The translations under genes and the position numbers were made by a program. This document shows positions 19,502 to 28,178 of a stretch of 64,000 nucleotides of DNA, piece by piece. The notes under the pieces are model-generated. The model was not told the DNA's origin, searched no databases, and saw only the letters and a list, made by a program, of their open reading frames with translations. Positions within the stretch are counted from its first letter, which is position 1. Every line of letters begins with the position of its first letter. This DNA is from Agaribacillus aureus. GTDB taxonomy: Bacteria > Bacteroidota > Bacteroidia > Cytophagales > Cyclobacteriaceae. The stretch covers positions 1 to 64,000 of the forward strand of contig JAUJEB010000013.1 in the NCBI GenBank assembly GCA_030442055.1. The letters run 5' to 3'.

Positions 19502-20317
19502 ATGAATAGTAAACAATTATTAGAAAAGATAAAATCCGGAGGCAGGATTTACGGAACAGCCATTGTCTCCAGCGCTACCATGTGGCCGGGGGCGGTGAAA
19601 GAGGCCGGTCTCGACTTTGTATTTCTAGATACGGAGCATGTAGCTCTCAACCGGGAGTCACTCGCCAATATGTGCCAGGTTTATGCGGCGCTGGGGCTCC
19701 CACCGGTAGTAAGGATTCCCTCACCTGATCCATATATCGCTACCACTGTGCTCGACGGAGGAGCTGCCGCTATTCTGGCGCCTTACGTCGAATCTGTGGA
19801 ACAGGTAAAACAACTCGTTGGTGCCACCAAATACCGACCTCTTAAAGGGAAAAAACTTCAGCAAATCCTGGACAATCCCGGCGGGATAGATAAAAACCTT
19901 AAAGATTATATTGACCACCGCTGCAGAAATAATTTATTGTTTGTCAATATAGAAAGTGAACCTGCGGTTGAAAACCTGTCCGAACTGATCTCCGTGCCAG
20001 GTGTTGATGGCGTTATCATTGGGCCCCATGACCTGTCATGCTCCCTGTCCTTACCCGAGGCATATACCCATCCGGCTTTTGAAAAGGTAGTTACGGAAAT
20101 CATCAATGCCTGCCGGGAAAGAAACCTCGGCATCGGCATCCACTTGTCGGAAGAGCCGGAGCAACAAATCAAGTGGGCCAATAAAGGTGTCAATATCATC
20201 ATGCACAGTTCAGACATTTCTCTTTTTGGAAAATTGCTTAGACATGATCTGGCAGAAATCAGAGCGTCCCTCAACGATGTCAAAGTTTATAACAGGGATG
20301 ATTCGGTTATTATATAA
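19502..20317 (+). CDS. HpcH/HpaI family aldolase
   Basis: This 271-residue class II, metal-dependent aldolase cleaves 2-keto-3-deoxy sugar acids or 4-hydroxy-2-oxo acids to pyruvate and an aldehyde. The TIM barrel shows the family hallmarks: DTEH near residue 43, the VRIPSPDP arginine strand, the glutamate of VNIESEPAVEN and the aspartate of GPHDLS as metal ligands. Length matches the family. There is no signal peptide, so it is cytoplasmic. A strong Shine-Dalgarno site precedes it. Its neighbours, an MBL hydrolase and a glycan-active-looking protein, suggest sugar-acid catabolism. The exact substrate cannot be read from sequence. Confidence 0.9.
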   Translation: MNSKQLLEKIKSGGRIYGTAIVSSATMWPGAVKEAGLDFVFLDTEHVALNRESLANMCQVYAALGLPPVVRIPSPDPYIATTVLDGGAAAILAPYVESVEQVKQLVGATKYRPLKGKKLQQILDNPGGIDKNLKDYIDHRCRNNLLFVNIESEPAVENLSELISVPGVDGVIIGPHDLSCSLSLPEAYTHPAFEKVVTEIINACRERNLGIGIHLSEEPEQQIKWANKGVNIIMHSSDISLFGKLLRHDLAEIRASLNDVKVYNRDDSVII

Positions 20318-20341
20318 TTAAAAAACAGGACGAAACCAAGC

Positions 20342-20422
20342 ATGACATATTCGACAAACAGACAGGAGAATGATAACAATATGCGAGGTTCCATGTGACC
20401 AATGAAAATAAATTATAACCAG
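20342..20422 (+). repeat. Leader repeat copy A with 18-codon mini-ORF
   Basis: The core 20378-20418 (starting AATATGCGAGGTT and ending AAATTATAA) matches 56639-56679 with one mismatch over 41 bp; weaker similarity extends to about 66 bp. Within it, 20342-20398 is an open mini-frame, MTYSTNRQENDNNMRGSM, whose last residues NMRGSM are matched by NMRGFM in copy B. It ends four bases before an in-frame ATG of the next gene. It could be a leader peptide, an RNA regulatory element or a copied promoter. Confidence 0.6.
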
Positions 20423-22549
20423 ATGAAACAGCTACTTGCCATTTTTTTATTGATTACTCCCTGCGTATGGGGACAAATAAAAAGTACTGATGTTTTTGAT
20501 CAGGAAATTGCTACTGTTTTTACGCCAGAAGATGGGTTACCGGCGACAGCAGTGACAAATATTTTTTTAGATGAAAATGAAAATCCCATTGCCAAAACCA
20601 GTCATGGTTATTATTGGCTGAAAGGAAAAACATGGACATCATACACCGGGGAAGTAAAAGACCGAACCCTTCAAAGTATTAAAAACCCGCCCAAAAGTGC
20701 AGGCGAGGTTTTGTCCCAAGCCAATTTTGGAAGTGTTTTGTATGTTGGCACACAAAATGGCCTTTTCGTACAGGAGAAAAAGAGCTGGAAGGAAATTTTT
20801 CCTTCAGATGCCAACTACAGCTGGAAACTTTCAAATGTTACCGTCCTGCAAGTTGATGATAAAAACCGGCTTTGGGTTGGATCCGAGCAGGGCTTGGGCC
20901 TGCTTGACAATGGCCAATGGAAACTTTTCACCGGTGCGGAAGGTTTGCCTTATGCAAAATTCACTTGCGTTCATCCCGGCCGGCAGGGAGCTATATGGTT
21001 GGGCACCGAGAAAGGCGCCATCAGGGCCGATGGTTCCAGGTTCTATTATCGGTTTAGCCGGCGATGGCTTCCGGATGACTTTATCAACGACATCGCGGTC
21101 CAGAAAGACGGAACGACCTGGATTGCCACCAACAAAGGTGTCAGCAGGATTGAATTCAAAGAAATGAACTATGAAGAGAAAGCATCTCACTTCACCCGCC
21201 AGGTAGAATCCCGTCATACCCGGGAGGGATTCATTTGTCAGAATAAGCTAAAAAAACAATATGATATCAACTCCTACCGGCTTGATATCTCTGACAATGA
21301 CGGCATGTATACCGCCATGTATGGGGCTTCGCAGGCTTTTCGCTATGCGGTAACCAAGGAAAAAGAAGCCAAGGAACTAGCAGTTCGCAGCTTAAAAGCC
21401 TGTAAGTGGCTGGTTGACATTACTCACGAGCCAGGGTTCCCGGCCAGGGTGATTATTCCCATCGATTGGGAAGACCCGGTCAATGAAATTTATGATAGCT
21501 TGTACAACGTCAATCGCCAAAAAGGCGATCCTTTCTGGAAGCAAATACTTCCCCGCTTTGTAAAAAGTAAAGATGGCAGGCACTATTGGAAATGTGATAC
21601 CAGCTCTGATGAGCTGTCAGGCCATTACTTTTTTTATGCGGTGTTTTACGATCTTGTCGCTGAAACTGAAGAAGAAAAGCAACTGGTGAGAACAGTGGTG
21701 GCCGATGTAACAGATCACCTGGTAAGAAACGGTTTCCTGCTTCGCGATCACGATGGCAAACCAACCCGTTGGGGAAATTTTTCACCCCAATTTCTCAACT
21801 CAATCTGGGGCTGGGACCAGCGTGGCTTGAACGCCATGATGATGCTGTCTTTCCTGAATGTTGCCCAACATGTAACCGGCGATGCCAAATATGCGGAGAC
21901 ATCCAAAATATTAAGGGATCAATACAATTATCATATCCACGCCATGCAGTCAAAAGCATTTTTCCCACCGGAAGATGTAGTGCCGTGGGACAACAACCTT
22001 TGTCTTATGAGTATGTATGGACTTGTTAAATATGAAAAAGATCCCGAGTTGTTAATGATGTATCGCGAAAGTGCAGAATTTTCCTGGAAACATATCAGTA
22101 AACAGAATAACGCATTTTGGAATATCATATATGCCGCCATTCGCGATCAGTTCAATGAGGTGGTAGAGACAGGAATTTATTCATCGGGCAAGGTATTTCC
22201 CGAAGCAGGTCCCTATGCGCCGTTTACAGCCAATGAATTCAAGGGCTCAGATTATCATTACGATCGTACGATGGCCACCCTAAGACAGCTCCCGCTCGAT
22301 TTGATCGGTTATGAAATGGACAATACACACCGCCTCGACATTATACTGGATCCAACCCCCGGGTCGCCCTCCGACAAGGGTTGGCACTACGACGGATTTG
22401 CATTACCAATTGACGAGCGCGGGCACGTGAGGCAGGATCGCGACGCCTTTGCCCTGCACTATAGTGAAGGTGGAGGATATTCGGAGCAGGAAGGTACTTT
22501 TTATCTTCTGCCTTATTACATGGCGCTGTACCACGGCTATATCAAATAA
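20423..22549 (+). CDS. Propeller/alpha-alpha-toroid fusion protein, probable glycan-active enzyme
   Basis: With this start the protein has 708 residues and a signal peptide (MKQLLAIFLLITPCVWGQ). An in-frame ATG at 20402 would add seven residues encoded by the repeated leader, so it is less likely. Residues about 25-250 hold blades of the two-component-regulator propeller type (RLWVGSEQGLGLLDNGQWKL, GAIWLGTEKGAI, TTWIATNKGVSRIEF). The C-terminal 450 residues look like an all-helical alpha/alpha toroid (WGNFSPQFLNSIWGWDQRG, MYGLVKYEKDPELLMMY) as in many glycosidases and lyases. There is no histidine kinase, so the propeller is not acting in a hybrid sensor. The enzyme activity is not identified. 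Confidence 0.75.
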   Translation: MKQLLAIFLLITPCVWGQIKSTDVFDQEIATVFTPEDGLPATAVTNIFLDENENPIAKTSHGYYWLKGKTWTSYTGEVKDRTLQSIKNPPKSAGEVLSQANFGSVLYVGTQNGLFVQEKKSWKEIFPSDANYSWKLSNVTVLQVDDKNRLWVGSEQGLGLLDNGQWKLFTGAEGLPYAKFTCVHPGRQGAIWLGTEKGAIRADGSRFYYRFSRRWLPDDFINDIAVQKDGTTWIATNKGVSRIEFKEMNYEEKASHFTRQVESRHTREGFICQNKLKKQYDINSYRLDISDNDGMYTAMYGASQAFRYAVTKEKEAKELAVRSLKACKWLVDITHEPGFPARVIIPIDWEDPVNEIYDSLYNVNRQKGDPFWKQILPRFVKSKDGRHYWKCDTSSDELSGHYFFYAVFYDLVAETEEEKQLVRTVVADVTDHLVRNGFLLRDHDGKPTRWGNFSPQFLNSIWGWDQRGLNAMMMLSFLNVAQHVTGDAKYAETSKILRDQYNYHIHAMQSKAFFPPEDVVPWDNNLCLMSMYGLVKYEKDPELLMMYRESAEFSWKHISKQNNAFWNIIYAAIRDQFNEVVETGIYSSGKVFPEAGPYAPFTANEFKGSDYHYDRTMATLRQLPLDLIGYEMDNTHRLDIILDPTPGSPSDKGWHYDGFALPIDERGHVRQDRDAFALHYSEGGGYSEQEGTFYLLPYYMALYHGYIK

Positions 22550-22712
22550 CAGCCCCTGATTTTCTCATTAAATTGACATCACGTCCACATTTCCCCGAAC
22601 GGCCAAAAACCCGGATTTGACTGCATAAAGGGACTGATTATGGCTTAAACAGATGGTTAAAATACAATACGAAATGGGTTTGAAAACATCAGAATGCCTT
22701 TTAAAATCGGCG

Positions 22713-22720
22713 TAACTTTG
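22713..22720 (+). promoter_or_regulatory. Candidate -7 element of the lar operon
   Basis: TAACTTTG matches the Bacteroidota -7 consensus TAnnTTTG and lies 43 bp before the larE start. No convincing -33 TTTG lies at the usual spacing. The same spacer (22550-22763) holds the 15-mer GGTTAAAATACAATA at 22655-22669. Confidence 0.4.
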
Positions 22721-22763
22721 AATAAAATTTAATAATAATCTTTATATTGGATTAGCTTATTAA

Positions 22764-23585
22764 ATGAATATTGAAAAATCCATAACGTCGCTAAAAAAGT
22801 GGTTTTCAACCCTGGAAGGATCTATTATAGCCTTTTCCGGAGGTGTGGACTCGGCCCTGGTATTGTACCTGTCAAGAATGTTTTTACCTAAGCCTCAAAC
22901 TATCGGTGTTATTTCCAACAGCGAAAGCCTAAAGGCCAAAGATTATCAGGTCGCTGTTGATTTTGCGGAAAAACACGATATTATTCTGAAAACCATCTAC
23001 ACCGAAGAATTAAAAGACCATCAATATAATACAAACCCGGGCAACAGGTGCTATTATTGTAAAACCCACCTCTATTTGGCGCTGGAGGAAGTAAAAAAGA
23101 CCTATGGACAATTTACCATTTTAAATGGTACCAACAAGGATGACCTGGGCGACCACCGGCCGGGGCTAAAGGCCGCCAGTGAGCGAGCGGTAAGATCACC
23201 GCTGGCGGAATTGGCACTGGGTAAAAATGAGGTAAGGACCCTGGCCAGGCATTTTGGATTATCGGTCTGGAATAAACCGGCAAGCCCCTGCCTCAGCTCT
23301 CGAATTCCCTATGGCCTGTCGGTGACCGACAAAAAATTAAGACAGGTAGAGGCGGCTGAAAACCTATTAAATAACGCCGGTTTTTCCGATGTTCGCGTAA
23401 GACATTACGGTTCTTCCTGCAAGGTGGAGGTGCCAGCCAGCCAGGTACAGCACCTGATGACATCATCGGATGATTTGATTCCCCAGATCAAAGAAATAGG
23501 GTTTGAAGACTGCGTGATTGATACGGAAGGTTTGGTATCAGGTAAGATGAACAGGGCTTTAAAAAAAGATGATGCCAAATTTTAA
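22764..23585 (+). CDS. larE: LarE, pyridinium-3,5-dicarboxylate mononucleotide sulfurtransferase
   Basis: LarE adds two sulfurs to the dicarboxylated pyridinium precursor of the nickel-pincer nucleotide (NPN). This 273-residue protein has the PP-loop SGGVDS (residues 25-30) for AMP activation. Cys176 in SPCLSSR corresponds to the sacrificial cysteine of Lactiplantibacillus LarE. A Cys96-x-x-Cys99 pair (RCYYC) is also present. Three such cysteines characterise the LarE type that binds a [4Fe-4S] cluster and works catalytically rather than sacrificially. It opens a long plus-strand run, and its end overlaps larB by 17 bp. Confidence 0.93.
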   Translation: MNIEKSITSLKKWFSTLEGSIIAFSGGVDSALVLYLSRMFLPKPQTIGVISNSESLKAKDYQVAVDFAEKHDIILKTIYTEELKDHQYNTNPGNRCYYCKTHLYLALEEVKKTYGQFTILNGTNKDDLGDHRPGLKAASERAVRSPLAELALGKNEVRTLARHFGLSVWNKPASPCLSSRIPYGLSVTDKKLRQVEAAENLLNNAGFSDVRVRHYGSSCKVEVPASQVQHLMTSSDDLIPQIKEIGFEDCVIDTEGLVSGKMNRALKKDDAKF

Positions 23586-24222
23586 CATAGACCATGATCG
23601 ACATAACCGGCTTGGATTTTCCGAAGTTATCTTCGGCGCCTCAAAGTCTGTAGAAGATATCGTAGCCATTTTAAATGACCATATTGCACACAACAAAAAT
23701 GCATTGGTTACAAAATTGCAGGCTTCACAGCTGGCCGTTTTGCAGGAGAAGTTCTCCAGGGGCATTGCAGATCCAGCCTCTGGTATTTTTATGCTGGAGG
23801 AGGTGCCTGACAACGATACCAGAGAGGTGGCCATTGTTTCAGCAGGCACCTCGGATATTCATGTGGTCAATGAGGCTTATTATACTTTAAAATTCATGGG
23901 CACCGGTGCCGACAGAATTAGTGACGTTGGCGTTGCGGGCATTCACCGGTTGATGAATCGCCTGGATGAACTCAAGACATTTAAGGTACTGATCATTGTG
24001 GCCGGCTTCGAAGGCGCGTTGCCCTCCGTTGTAGGTGGGCTGTTGCCACAACCAATTATCGCCGTGCCTTCCGATGTTGGGTATGGCGTAGCCACCGGTG
24101 GTCAGGTGGCGCTGAATGCGATGTTGGCGAGTTGTGCCAATGGTATTACGGTAGTAAATATTAACAACGGTTACGGAGCGGCCGTGGCTGCCACCAGAAT
24201 TCTAAATCAACTGAAAAGGTAA
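23569..24222 (+). CDS. larB: LarB, NaAD carboxylase of nickel-pincer cofactor synthesis
   Basis: LarB carboxylates nicotinic acid adenine dinucleotide at C5 and hydrolyses the phosphoanhydride, the first step to NPN. The 217-residue protein has an N-terminal part with LGFSEVIFGASKSVEDI and a C-terminal PurE/AIRC-like domain (about 90-215) with VSAGTSDIHVVNEAY, VAGFEGALPSVVGGL and NINNGYGAAVAATR. It is slightly shorter than typical LarB (about 250). It overlaps larE by 17 bp and is one base from larC, so the three are translated together. Confidence 0.93.
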   Translation: MMPNFNIDHDRHNRLGFSEVIFGASKSVEDIVAILNDHIAHNKNALVTKLQASQLAVLQEKFSRGIADPASGIFMLEEVPDNDTREVAIVSAGTSDIHVVNEAYYTLKFMGTGADRISDVGVAGIHRLMNRLDELKTFKVLIIVAGFEGALPSVVGGLLPQPIIAVPSDVGYGVATGGQVALNAMLASCANGITVVNINNGYGAAVAATRILNQLKR

Positions 24223-24223
24223 G

Positions 24224-25429
24224 ATGAGTATTTTGTATGTAGAGGCTTTTTCCGGACTATCCGGTGATATGTTTTTGGGAGGACTGGCTGGTCTGGCCAA
24301 TGCCTACGATGAATTGGAACAACTGCCGCAACTACTCCAGCTACCGGATGCGAGGGTGGAGATCCGGGAGGTAAACAAAAACGGGATTGTCTGCAACCAC
24401 GTTAAGGTAATCGACCTGAACGAAAAAGACCATGAAAACCATCATCATCACCATAAACACGATCATGATCACCATCATCATCCACACAGGCATCTGCGCG
24501 AGATCGTTAAAATTATTGAGCAGGCGGCCATTAGTGAAGGGGCAAAAAAAATAGCAAACGAGATATTCCACATCATCGGAACTTCAGAAAGCAACATTCA
24601 CAACATCCCCCTTGAAAAGATACACTTCCACGAAATAAGTGCCGTGGACTCCCTGGTAGATATCATTGGATGTGCCGTGTTGTTGGATAAATTAAAAATT
24701 TCCCAAACATTTTCTACGCCAGTTTGTACCGGGTATGGTTTTGTAAACACACAGCACGGAAAGCTACCCGTCCCGGCACCTGCGACGGCAGATATCCTGC
24801 AAGGTATACCGACCTATGCCGGCGATGAGACCGGAGAACGTACCACGCCTACCGGTGCCGCCATTCTCAAATATCTGGATCCGTCATTTTCGGTGCCCGT
24901 ATTGACCACGGTAAAGAGAGCCTACGGACCTGGCCAAAAAACGTTTATCGCACCAAACGTAGTGAGGCTTTCAATTTGCGAAGTGCAACCGGTCTCAGAA
25001 AGTCTTTTTATGCTGGAAACAAACATTGACGATATGTCCGGTGAGTTTTTAGGCATTGACTTTCAAAATAATTTACTTAAACACGGCGCCATAGACTTTT
25101 ATTTTACCGCCGTCCAAATGAAGAAAGGAAGGGCCGGGCAATTGCTTTCCTGTATCGTCGATACCGAGGAATTGCAGCGATTATCCGACTTTATTCTGGA
25201 ACACACCTCCTCCATAGGCGTCCGCTATTACAAAATCGATCGCCATGTTCTCCGACGGGAAATAAAAGAAATAGATACCCCTTTTGGAAAGGTAAAAGTC
25301 AAAATGGTTGTAACACCTTCGGGGGCTAAAAGGGCTTCCATTGAATATGAAAATTTGAAATTGCTGAGCGAAAGGAACAACCTTTCAATGCAAGCATTGC
25401 ACGATAGAATAACCCCATTAATCAATTAA
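24224..25429 (+). CDS. larC: LarC, nickel insertion protein of NPN synthesis
   Basis: LarC is the CTP-dependent cyclometallase that inserts nickel into the pincer ligand. This 401-residue protein has the N-terminal AFSGLSGDMFLGG signature, a TPTGAAIL strand and the C-terminal ETNIDDMSGE block. Residues 70-90 contain 14 histidines, a nickel-storage or nickel-binding tract seen in several LarC proteins. In Lactiplantibacillus the gene is split by a programmed frameshift; here it is one continuous frame. The small His-rich membrane protein follows after 3 bp. Confidence 0.94.
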   Translation: MSILYVEAFSGLSGDMFLGGLAGLANAYDELEQLPQLLQLPDARVEIREVNKNGIVCNHVKVIDLNEKDHENHHHHHKHDHDHHHHPHRHLREIVKIIEQAAISEGAKKIANEIFHIIGTSESNIHNIPLEKIHFHEISAVDSLVDIIGCAVLLDKLKISQTFSTPVCTGYGFVNTQHGKLPVPAPATADILQGIPTYAGDETGERTTPTGAAILKYLDPSFSVPVLTTVKRAYGPGQKTFIAPNVVRLSICEVQPVSESLFMLETNIDDMSGEFLGIDFQNNLLKHGAIDFYFTAVQMKKGRAGQLLSCIVDTEELQRLSDFILEHTSSIGVRYYKIDRHVLRREIKEIDTPFGKVKVKMVVTPSGAKRASIEYENLKLLSERNNLSMQALHDRITPLIN

Positions 25430-25432
25430 TAT

Positions 25433-25624
25433 ATGAAAGCTTTAATCACCTTACTTATCACTTTATTGCCAACGGCCATCATGGCACACCACGGCCATGG
25501 TCAACAGCATAACCAGGAGCATATCGCCATGTACGTGGTCTTTGTAATTTTAGGTTTGTTGATCCTCGGACTGACCAAACCAGCCAGAAAATTCATTGCC
25601 AACTTAATAAAGCAAAACAAGTAG
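25433..25624 (+). CDS. Small His-rich membrane protein downstream of larC
   Basis: This 63-residue protein begins with a signal-like hydrophobic segment ending IMA. A short His/Gln-rich loop follows (HHGHGQQHNQEH, about residues 19-30), then one transmembrane helix (YVVFVILGLLILGLT) and a basic tail. The loop would face the periplasm. It lies 3 bp after larC and 6 bp before the kinase gene, so it is in the operon. A role in nickel capture or delivery for LarC is an attractive inference, but no family was recognised. It is too short for confident homology. Confidence 0.7.
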   Translation: MKALITLLITLLPTAIMAHHGHGQQHNQEHIAMYVVFVILGLLILGLTKPARKFIANLIKQNK

Positions 25625-25630
25625 AGAAAA

Positions 25631-27538
25631 ATGAAACCTGATCACGTTATCAGGATTCTCGATGGTATAAAATCCGTTAAAATCGCCATTTATGGCGACT
25701 ATTGCCTGGATGCCTACTGGATTATGGATCCGGAAGGGTCGGAAATATCGGTGGAAACCGGAAATCAGGCACAATCCATTGAGAATCATTATGTTACCTT
25801 GGGTGGCGTAGGGAATGTTTTAGCTAATGTCGCCGCGCTGAATCCAGCACAAATTATACCCATTGGGGTCATTGGAAACGATATCTATGGCCGGGAGCTT
25901 ATCAGAAAAATCAGCGATCTTGGTATAGACACATCGGGGTTTGTCGTGCAGGAAAACCATTTTGACACCTACGTATTTACTAAAAAATACCTGCGCGACC
26001 AGGAGATTGAACGCGTGGATTTTGGCGTAAAAAACAAACGTTCGCCCGAAACAGACCTTGCCCTTTTATCCAACATCGAAAAGGCTTTGGCCCAATGCGA
26101 TGTTCTCATTGTCAACCAGCAGGTTCCCGGGGCTATTACCAACGCGCGGTTTGTAGAGGAATTAAATGGTTTGTTTAAAAAGTATAACCATAAAATAATA
26201 TTGGTAGACTCCAGGCATTACAGCAACCAATTTGAACATGTGATCTTCAAAAGTAATGACCTGGAAATCGAAGCCCTGGATATCGGTAAAAACGGAAGAG
26301 CTGTTGGGTTACCGCTGGCCGCCATACAGGCTCATGCTACCAATGTAGCCAGCAAAACCCAAAAACCGGTTTTTGTAACCATGGGGCCAAAAGGAATTTT
26401 ATCCGTTTCGGAAAATGGCGTTGAACAGGCCCTGGGCATTCAGCTGTTAAAAAGTATTGAAACGGTCGGTGCCGGTGACACCGTTGCAAGTGCACTTTCA
26501 TTAGCATTGGGTGCGGGTTGCTCAGCCAGGGAGGCTGCTGAATTTGCTAACCTGGCCGCGGGAGTGACAGTCCAAAAACTAATGACTACCGGAACCGCCA
26601 CCCCGGCTGAAATTGTACAGTTGAACGAAGAAGCAAATTACCTCTATCAGCCGGAATTAGCCGTTTCGCCACGATTAGCGCAGTATGTGCCTTCCACCGA
26701 TATCGAAATGTGTTACGACAACGTATTGGATAGCCTGGGCCATATAAAACACGCGGTGTTTGATCATGATGGCACGATCAGCACCCTTCGCGAAGGATGG
26801 GAAAAAATTATGGAACCGGTGATGATTGAGGCGATCCTTGGGGATCAGCTCAAAACTATAAATCAAACCAAATATGAAAAGGTACGGCAAAGGGTAAGAG
26901 AGTTTATTGATTTATCGACCGGTGTACAAACAATTGTGCAGATGCAAGGGTTGGTCGAGTTAGTCAACGAGTTTAATTATGTCCCCAAAAATAAGATTGC
27001 CGATAAATTCGGATACAAGGAAATATTCAACACGGCACTCATGGAGATGGTAAACGGACGCCTTTCAAAATTTAGCCAGGGCGCTTTCTCCATCAACGAT
27101 TTTATCGTAAAAGGCGCTACAGATTTTCTCAAGGCCATAAAGGCCAGAGGTATTAAACTCTATCTTGCCAGCGGCACTGATAAGCATGACGTAATCAACG
27201 AAGCGGAAGCATTGGGTTATGCCGAAGTATTTGAGGGCAGGATTTATGGGTCTGTTGGGGATATCACCAAGTACTCCAAAAAGATGGTCATTGATCACAT
27301 TGTCAAAGAAAATAAATTGCAGGGACACGAGCTGGCGGTTTTTGGAGACGGGCCCGTGGAAATTCAGGTATGTAGAAACTATGGCGGTATTGCTGTAGGC
27401 ATCGCCAGTGATGAAATCCGACGATACGGATTGAATATCGAAAAACGTACCCGGTTAATAAAATCAGGCGCCCATCTGGTCGTACCGGATTTCGCCCAGG
27501 GAAACCAGCTGATTAAACTACTTTTTAAAGAAAACTAA
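25631..27538 (+). CDS. PfkB (heptose-kinase-like) kinase fused to HAD phosphatase
   Basis: Residues 1-335 are a ribokinase/PfkB-family kinase most like the HldE/RfaE heptose-7-phosphate kinase domain: GSEISVETG, LGGVGNVLANVAAL and the catalytic GAGD (280-283). Residues about 372-635 are a HAD hydrolase with nucleophile Asp378 in FDHDGT, a helical cap and the GDGPVEIQ motif. The HldE nucleotidyltransferase domain is absent. The fusion suggests a sugar phosphate is doubly phosphorylated and then one phosphate removed, as in making heptose-1-phosphate with HldE and GmhB; here the phosphatase is of the beta-phosphoglucomutase class rather than GmhB. A GmhA-like isomerase follows after 1 bp. Substrate unproven. 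Confidence 0.85.
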   Translation: MKPDHVIRILDGIKSVKIAIYGDYCLDAYWIMDPEGSEISVETGNQAQSIENHYVTLGGVGNVLANVAALNPAQIIPIGVIGNDIYGRELIRKISDLGIDTSGFVVQENHFDTYVFTKKYLRDQEIERVDFGVKNKRSPETDLALLSNIEKALAQCDVLIVNQQVPGAITNARFVEELNGLFKKYNHKIILVDSRHYSNQFEHVIFKSNDLEIEALDIGKNGRAVGLPLAAIQAHATNVASKTQKPVFVTMGPKGILSVSENGVEQALGIQLLKSIETVGAGDTVASALSLALGAGCSAREAAEFANLAAGVTVQKLMTTGTATPAEIVQLNEEANYLYQPELAVSPRLAQYVPSTDIEMCYDNVLDSLGHIKHAVFDHDGTISTLREGWEKIMEPVMIEAILGDQLKTINQTKYEKVRQRVREFIDLSTGVQTIVQMQGLVELVNEFNYVPKNKIADKFGYKEIFNTALMEMVNGRLSKFSQGAFSINDFIVKGATDFLKAIKARGIKLYLASGTDKHDVINEAEALGYAEVFEGRIYGSVGDITKYSKKMVIDHIVKENKLQGHELAVFGDGPVEIQVCRNYGGIAVGIASDEIRRYGLNIEKRTRLIKSGAHLVVPDFAQGNQLIKLLFKEN

Positions 27539-27539
27539 A

Positions 27540-28178
27540 ATGGATCCCCACGAGGTTATCGAGAACTTAACTACTAAATACCCTGATTTGGCTTTGCTCA
27601 AAGACAATATAGCCAATGCGTGCGAAGCATTGACCAACAGTTTCCATCACCAGGGCAAACTGCTGGTTTGCGGCAACGGTGGCAGTTGTTCGGACGCAGA
27701 TCACATAGTGGGGGAACTGATGAAGAGCTTTGAAAAAAAACGGTCTTTAAAAGAAGATTTTGTCGAAAAACTTATGGAAACCGCCCCAAAAGAAGGGCCG
27801 TATATCGCCGAAAAGCTTGAAAATGCGGTGCCTGCCATTTCCCTGAATGCCCACGCTGCGCTTATTACAGCTATAGCCAATGACATCGACGCCGATCTCA
27901 TATTTGCTCAGCAAATAGTAGGCTATGGACAAAAAGGAGATGTATTCCTTGGAATTACAACCTCCGGTAATTCAAAAAATGTCGTGAATGCCGCCATTGC
28001 CGCGAAAGCAAAAGGACTTATCGTGGTGGCTTTGACCGGAAAAACGGGAGGAGCGTTAAAGCAATTCAGCGATATTGCCATCTGCGCACCGGCAGATAAT
28101 ACGGCCGACGTTCAGGAATATCACCTGCCCATTTATCACACCATTTGCAAATATGTCGAGAATAGCTTCTTTGACTAG
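27540..28178 (+). CDS. GmhA-like SIS-domain sugar phosphate isomerase
   Basis: This 212-residue protein is a SIS-domain isomerase close to phosphoheptose isomerase GmhA, which turns sedoheptulose-7-P into glycero-manno-heptose-7-P. Visible are CGNGGSCSDADH (residues 44-55, phosphate-binding loop with His55) and the GmhA hallmark QEYH...H (Gln192, Glu193, His195, His200). An insertion of about 30 residues (SLKEDFVEKLMETAPKEG) separates them. It starts one base after the kinase/HAD fusion, supporting a shared pathway. The substrate could be sedoheptulose-7-P or another ketose phosphate. Confidence 0.88.
   Translation: MDPHEVIENLTTKYPDLALLKDNIANACEALTNSFHHQGKLLVCGNGGSCSDADHIVGELMKSFEKKRSLKEDFVEKLMETAPKEGPYIAEKLENAVPAISLNAHAALITAIANDIDADLIFAQQIVGYGQKGDVFLGITTSGNSKNVVNAAIAAKAKGLIVVALTGKTGGALKQFSDIAICAPADNTADVQEYHLPIYHTICKYVENSFFD

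Noticed and set aside
24341-24571. A minus-strand frame rich in Met and Val
   Set aside because: It is the antisense of the LarC His tract (CAT/CAC codons) and is an artefact.
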